Of a DNA stretch of 64,000 nucleotides, positions 60,947 to 64,000 are shown one piece after another. The position numbers were made by a program, and so were the translations under genes. Source of the DNA: Bacteroidia bacterium (lineage in GTDB: Bacteria; Bacteroidota; Bacteroidia; UKL13-3); assembly GCA_025454875.1 (NCBI GenBank), contig JALONP010000001.1, forward strand, positions 186,001-250,000, in the 5' to 3' direction. Below the pieces are notes generated by a model that saw only the letters and a list, made by a program, of their open reading frames with translations, was not told the origin of the DNA and ran no database searches. Position 1 is the stretch's first letter. Every line of letters starts with the position of its first letter.

Positions 60947-61119
60947 GTATGATTAATTGGAATACGAATTCAAAAATGTGACAATTGATTGGTCCCTGCA
61001 AACAAACCTTTTGAACATACTGTGGTTTATTAATTAGCTACTGAATTCCCTAACTGTTTAGACGCATTTTAAATAAACAAATGTGGATTGTATGCAATAG
61101 GATAAGAAATGGCTATTTA

Positions 61120-61127
61120 TAAATTTG
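61120..61127 (+). promoter_or_regulatory. Candidate minus-7 box for sdhC
   Basis: TAAATTTG matches TAnnTTTG exactly, 40 bases before the sdhC ATG. I do not see a good minus-33 TTG at 17-23 bases upstream, so the call rests on one box. The rest of the 221-base gap (60947-61167) holds nothing else I can name. Confidence 0.35.
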
Positions 61128-61167
61128 CGCACGCTTATAAAAATGTTCAATCTATCATTAACTATTT

Positions 61168-61956
61168 ATGAATTGGTTATCAAAACTGTTTAATTCTTCT
61201 ATCGGTCAAAAATTGCTTGTTGCGCTAACAGGTTTATTCTTATGCACCTTTTTAATTGTGCATCTATCTGGAAATTTTCAATTATTTAAAAATGATAATG
61301 GAATGGCATTTAACCTATATACGGTTTTTATGACTACCAATCCTTTTATTAAAACAGTTTCCTACGTGTTGTATGCAAGCATTTTGTTTCATGCCTTTAA
61401 GGGAATTCATTTGGCAATTAAAAACAGAAGCGCCCGCCCAGTAGCATATGCCACAGTAGATGGTAAGGCCAATAGCCACTGGACATCAAGAAGCATGGGT
61501 GTATTGGGAACCATTATTCTTGTTTTTATTGTTGTTCATATGGGCGATTTTTGGTACGAATACAAATTTGGCCATATCCCTTACATAAGGTATACTCAAA
61601 ATATGGTGACTGGAGAACTTACTTCTACACCTCTGGTAGGAATGGATGGACAACCATTGACAATTAATAAAAAAATGGAAGAATTTGTTGATGGAGATAA
61701 TAAAATCATCATTGTAAAAGACCTATACGCTGAGGTAAAAGAAGAATTCACCAATCCTCTTTTGGTGCTCATTTATTTAATTTCAATGGCGGCCATTGGA
61801 TTTCATTTATTCCACGGGTTTCAAAGTGGCTTCCAAACAATTGGTGTAAATCATCCTAAATACACCCCTATTTTAAAATCATTAAGTTTATGGCTATTTG
61901 GTATTATCATACCATTGGCCTTTGCGTCAATGCCCCTTTATTTTTATTTCTTGTAA
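61168..61956 (+). CDS. sdhC: Succinate dehydrogenase cytochrome b558 subunit
   Basis: A membrane protein of 262 residues with five helices. Histidines in FLIVHLSGNFQL, SILFHAFKGIHLAI, IVVHMGDFWYEY and FHLFHGFQSGF are the haem b ligands of the di-haem b558 type. A hydrophilic loop (~150-190) with EFVDGDNKIIIVKD is a Bacteroidota feature. It anchors SdhAB and passes electrons to menaquinone. The sdhA ATG follows 22 bases after its stop. Confidence 0.94.
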   Translation: MNWLSKLFNSSIGQKLLVALTGLFLCTFLIVHLSGNFQLFKNDNGMAFNLYTVFMTTNPFIKTVSYVLYASILFHAFKGIHLAIKNRSARPVAYATVDGKANSHWTSRSMGVLGTIILVFIVVHMGDFWYEYKFGHIPYIRYTQNMVTGELTSTPLVGMDGQPLTINKKMEEFVDGDNKIIIVKDLYAEVKEEFTNPLLVLIYLISMAAIGFHLFHGFQSGFQTIGVNHPKYTPILKSLSLWLFGIIIPLAFASMPLYFYFL

Positions 61957-61977
61957 TTGTTTAACCACTTCGTTTAT

Positions 61978-63984
61978 ATGTCAACTTCACCAAAACTAGA
62001 TGCTAAAATTCCTGAGGGTGTTTTAGAAAACAAATGGACTAAATACCGTTCAACAGTACCTTTGGTAAACCCAGCAAACAAAAGAAGCCTGGAGATTATT
62101 GTGGTAGGTTCTGGATTAGCTGGTTCAGCAGCGGCAGCTTCACTTGCCGAAATGGGATACAAGGTAAAAGTATTCTGCTTTCAAGACTCGCCTCGCAGGG
62201 CGCACTCTATTGCCGCTCAAGGTGGAATTAATGCTGCAAAAAACTACCAAAATGATGGTGACTCTGTATACCGATTATTTTACGACACAATTAAAGGTGG
62301 TGACTACCGTGCACGCGAAGCCAATGTTCACCGATTAGCCGAAGTAAGTGGAAACATTATTGACCAATGTGTTGCACAAGGTGTTCCATTTGCACGCGAA
62401 TACGGTGGATTGTTAAGCAACCGCTCATTTGGAGGCACACAAGTTCAACGGACGTTTTATGCAGCAGGGCAAACAGGACAACAATTGTTGCTTGGTGCTT
62501 ACTCAGCATTGGAACGCCAAATTGGAATGGGAGCTGTTCAAATGTACTCGCGCCATGAAATGTTAGATATTGTAAACATAGATGGCAAATGCCGAGGCAT
62601 CATCGCACGTGATTTGGTAACAGGTAAGTTAGAAAGGCATTTTGGACATGCAGTTTTGTTATGCACTGGTGGATATGGTAACGTATTTTACCTATCAACC
62701 AATGCAATGGGAAGCAACGTAACTGCAGCTTGGAAAGCCCACAAGAAAGGGGCGTTTTTCAGCAATCCTTGTTATACCCAAATTCACCCAACTTGTATTC
62801 CAGTATCTGGAACACACCAATCAAAGCTCACCTTAATGAGCGAATCATTGAGAAACGATGGCCGCATTTGGGTGCCTAAACGCAAAGAAGATGCGCAAGC
62901 TATACGTGAGGGTAAATTAAATCCGAACGACCTTAAAGAAGAAGACCGCGACTACTACTTAGAAAGAAGGTATCCTGCATTTGGCAACTTGGTTCCGCGT
63001 GATGTAGCTTCACGTGCAGCTAAAGAAAGATGTGATGCTGGGTTTGGGGTAAATAAAACAGGTGAAGCCGTTTTCTTAGATTTTGCAGCCAATATGATGC
63101 GTTATGGCCGTATTGAAGCCAACAAAAAAGGAATTTATAACCCAACGGAAGACGTAGTAAAACAACTTGGAAAAGAAGTAGTAGTTGAAAAATACGGTAA
63201 CCTATTTGATATGTACAAACAAATTACCGGTGTTGATCCATATGAAAACCCAATGATGATTTACCCTGCGGTACATTATACAATGGGTGGCTTATGGGTA
63301 GACTATAACTTAATGACAACGGTGCCTGGGTTATATGCATTAGGTGAAGCAAATTTCTCAGACCATGGAGCTAACAGACTAGGTGCTTCAGCACTTATGC
63401 AAGGACTTGCCGATGGCTATTTTGTAATACCGTATACAATTGGAGCTTATCTAAGCAATGAAATCCGGACCAAAGCTATTCCAACCGATCATGAAGCATT
63501 TGTAACCGCTGAAAAAGAAACAGCCGAGCAAATTAATAAGTTAATGAACGTAAAAGGCACCAAGCCGGTTGATTACTTCCACCGTAAGCTTGGACTGATA
63601 ATGTGGAACGAATGTGGTATGGCCCGCAATGCTGAGGGCTTGAAAAAAGCCATCCAAGACATTCAAGCACTTCGTGATGAGTTTTGGAAAGATGTACGCA
63701 TTCCAGGTGAAGCAAACAATATGAACCCAGAGTTGGAAAAAGCAGGAAGGGTTGCCGATTTCTTGGAGTTAGGTGAATTGATGTGCATTGACGCCCTTAA
63801 CCGAAATGAAAGTTGTGGTGGTCACTTTAGAGAAGAATACCAAACTGAAGAAGGAGAAGCGTTGCGTGATGACGAAAACTATGCATATGTAGCTTCATGG
63901 GAAAACAAAGGAAATTCTTGGGAACTGCACAAAGAAGAACTCAAATATGAGAACATCAAAATCGCACAACGCAGCTATAAATAG
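61978..63984 (+). CDS. sdhA: Succinate dehydrogenase/fumarate reductase flavoprotein subunit
   Basis: A flavoprotein of 668 residues. [20 protein letters not shown] binds [21 protein letters not shown] has the histidine that carries covalent [43 protein letters not shown] and [19 protein letters not shown] are active-site blocks. It oxidises succinate to fumarate (or the reverse). I use ATG 61978; an in-frame TTG seven codons upstream abuts the sdhC stop. sdhB is expected just beyond the right edge. Confidence 0.96.
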   Translation: MSTSPKLDAKIPEGVLENKWTKYRSTVPLVNPANKRSLEIIVVGSGLAGSAAAASLAEMGYKVKVFCFQDSPRRAHSIAAQGGINAAKNYQNDGDSVYRLFYDTIKGGDYRAREANVHRLAEVSGNIIDQCVAQGVPFAREYGGLLSNRSFGGTQVQRTFYAAGQTGQQLLLGAYSALERQIGMGAVQMYSRHEMLDIVNIDGKCRGIIARDLVTGKLERHFGHAVLLCTGGYGNVFYLSTNAMGSNVTAAWKAHKKGAFFSNPCYTQIHPTCIPVSGTHQSKLTLMSESLRNDGRIWVPKRKEDAQAIREGKLNPNDLKEEDRDYYLERRYPAFGNLVPRDVASRAAKERCDAGFGVNKTGEAVFLDFAANMMRYGRIEANKKGIYNPTEDVVKQLGKEVVVEKYGNLFDMYKQITGVDPYENPMMIYPAVHYTMGGLWVDYNLMTTVPGLYALGEANFSDHGANRLGASALMQGLADGYFVIPYTIGAYLSNEIRTKAIPTDHEAFVTAEKETAEQINKLMNVKGTKPVDYFHRKLGLIMWNECGMARNAEGLKKAIQDIQALRDEFWKDVRIPGEANNMNPELEKAGRVADFLELGELMCIDALNRNESCGGHFREEYQTEEGEALRDDENYAYVASWENKGNSWELHKEELKYENIKIAQRSYK

Positions 63985-64000
63985 TAAAATAAGTAATCCA

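Noticed and set aside
1-64000. Search by eye for tRNA or rRNA genes, CRISPR arrays and prophage genes.
   Set aside because: No cloverleaf-like TTCGA-containing segments in the gaps, no regular direct repeats with spacers and no phage structural or integrase genes were found; the single holin-like gene belongs to a YtxH operon.

Overview
The window is a low-GC (roughly 38-40% by eye), gene-dense piece of chromosome from a member of the phylum Bacteroidota. The evidence is two secreted proteins with type IX secretion C-terminal sorting domains, SusC-like TonB-dependent receptor architecture, a Bacteroidota-type b558 succinate dehydrogenase, the long form of IspG, an HU(CCDC81-like)-SPOR protein, a Mpl-type Mur ligase, and promoters of the TTTG-N19-TAnnTTTG kind. 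The order is not resolved; a free-living aerobic or microaerobic Chitinophagales/Saprospirales-like lineage would fit. No rRNA, tRNA, CRISPR array, prophage or intact insertion sequence was seen.

Region 1 (1-18888) is a surface polysaccharide locus of the Wzx/Wzy type, mostly on the minus strand. It begins with a UDP-GlcNAc/UDP-Glc 6-dehydrogenase and continues through an SLBB export protein, a Wzz-like chain-length protein, a Gfo/Idh/MocA oxidoreductase, an NAD-dependent epimerase, a DegT-type aminotransferase, a NeuD-like acyltransferase, a flippase and a probable polymerase. It ends with an overlapping set of HisC-like PLP enzyme, HAD phosphatase, ATP-grasp ligase and GT2 glycosyltransferase. 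Two convergent plus-strand genes (NodB-type deacetylase and formyltransferase) and two more GT4 glycosyltransferases complete the left end, the last one cut by the window edge. The PLP enzyme-phosphatase-ligase set next to a uronic-acid-forming dehydrogenase suggests that a uronic acid is amidated with a small amino alcohol, as in the Campylobacter jejuni capsule.

Region 2 (19073-27469) is a plus-strand envelope cluster: a TonB-dependent receptor, a 1025-residue TPR protein, an outer-membrane beta-barrel protein and an HU-SPOR membrane protein. Region 3 (27481-30891, minus) holds AMP nucleosidase, YchF and a phosphoglucosamine-mutase-like enzyme; the nucleosidase has a promoter followed by an attenuator-like hairpin in its leader. 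Region 4 (31028-36489) holds a methyltransferase, a PAP2 phosphatase and a ZIP transporter, then a YceI protein with a YtxH/holin-like envelope-stress operon, an AI-2E family permease and an alpha/beta hydrolase.

Region 5 (36491-41083) looks like an oxidative or electrophile stress block: a MarR regulator, a perfect 12-bp palindrome overlapping an excellent promoter, pirin, YceI, a terminator, a DUF5519 protein, a second exported pirin, OsmC, a YjdI-CDGSH iron-sulfur fusion and Ogt. Region 6 (41085-47643, minus) has two type IX secretion cargo proteins, a signal-less NMT1-like binding protein, a TlpA-like thioredoxin and two repeat-filled intergenic gaps, one with a GC-rich palindromic element.

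Region 7 (47644-63984) is mixed housekeeping: ispG, an SDR, an MlaE/MlaF lipid transporter pair, a cluster of three CXXCH/CX4CH lipoproteins with a DUF5777-type beta-barrel, a YihY protein, a thioesterase, LhgO, a DUF6252-like lipoprotein, Mpl, MiaA, PyrD, and sdhC-sdhA, with sdhB expected just past the right edge.
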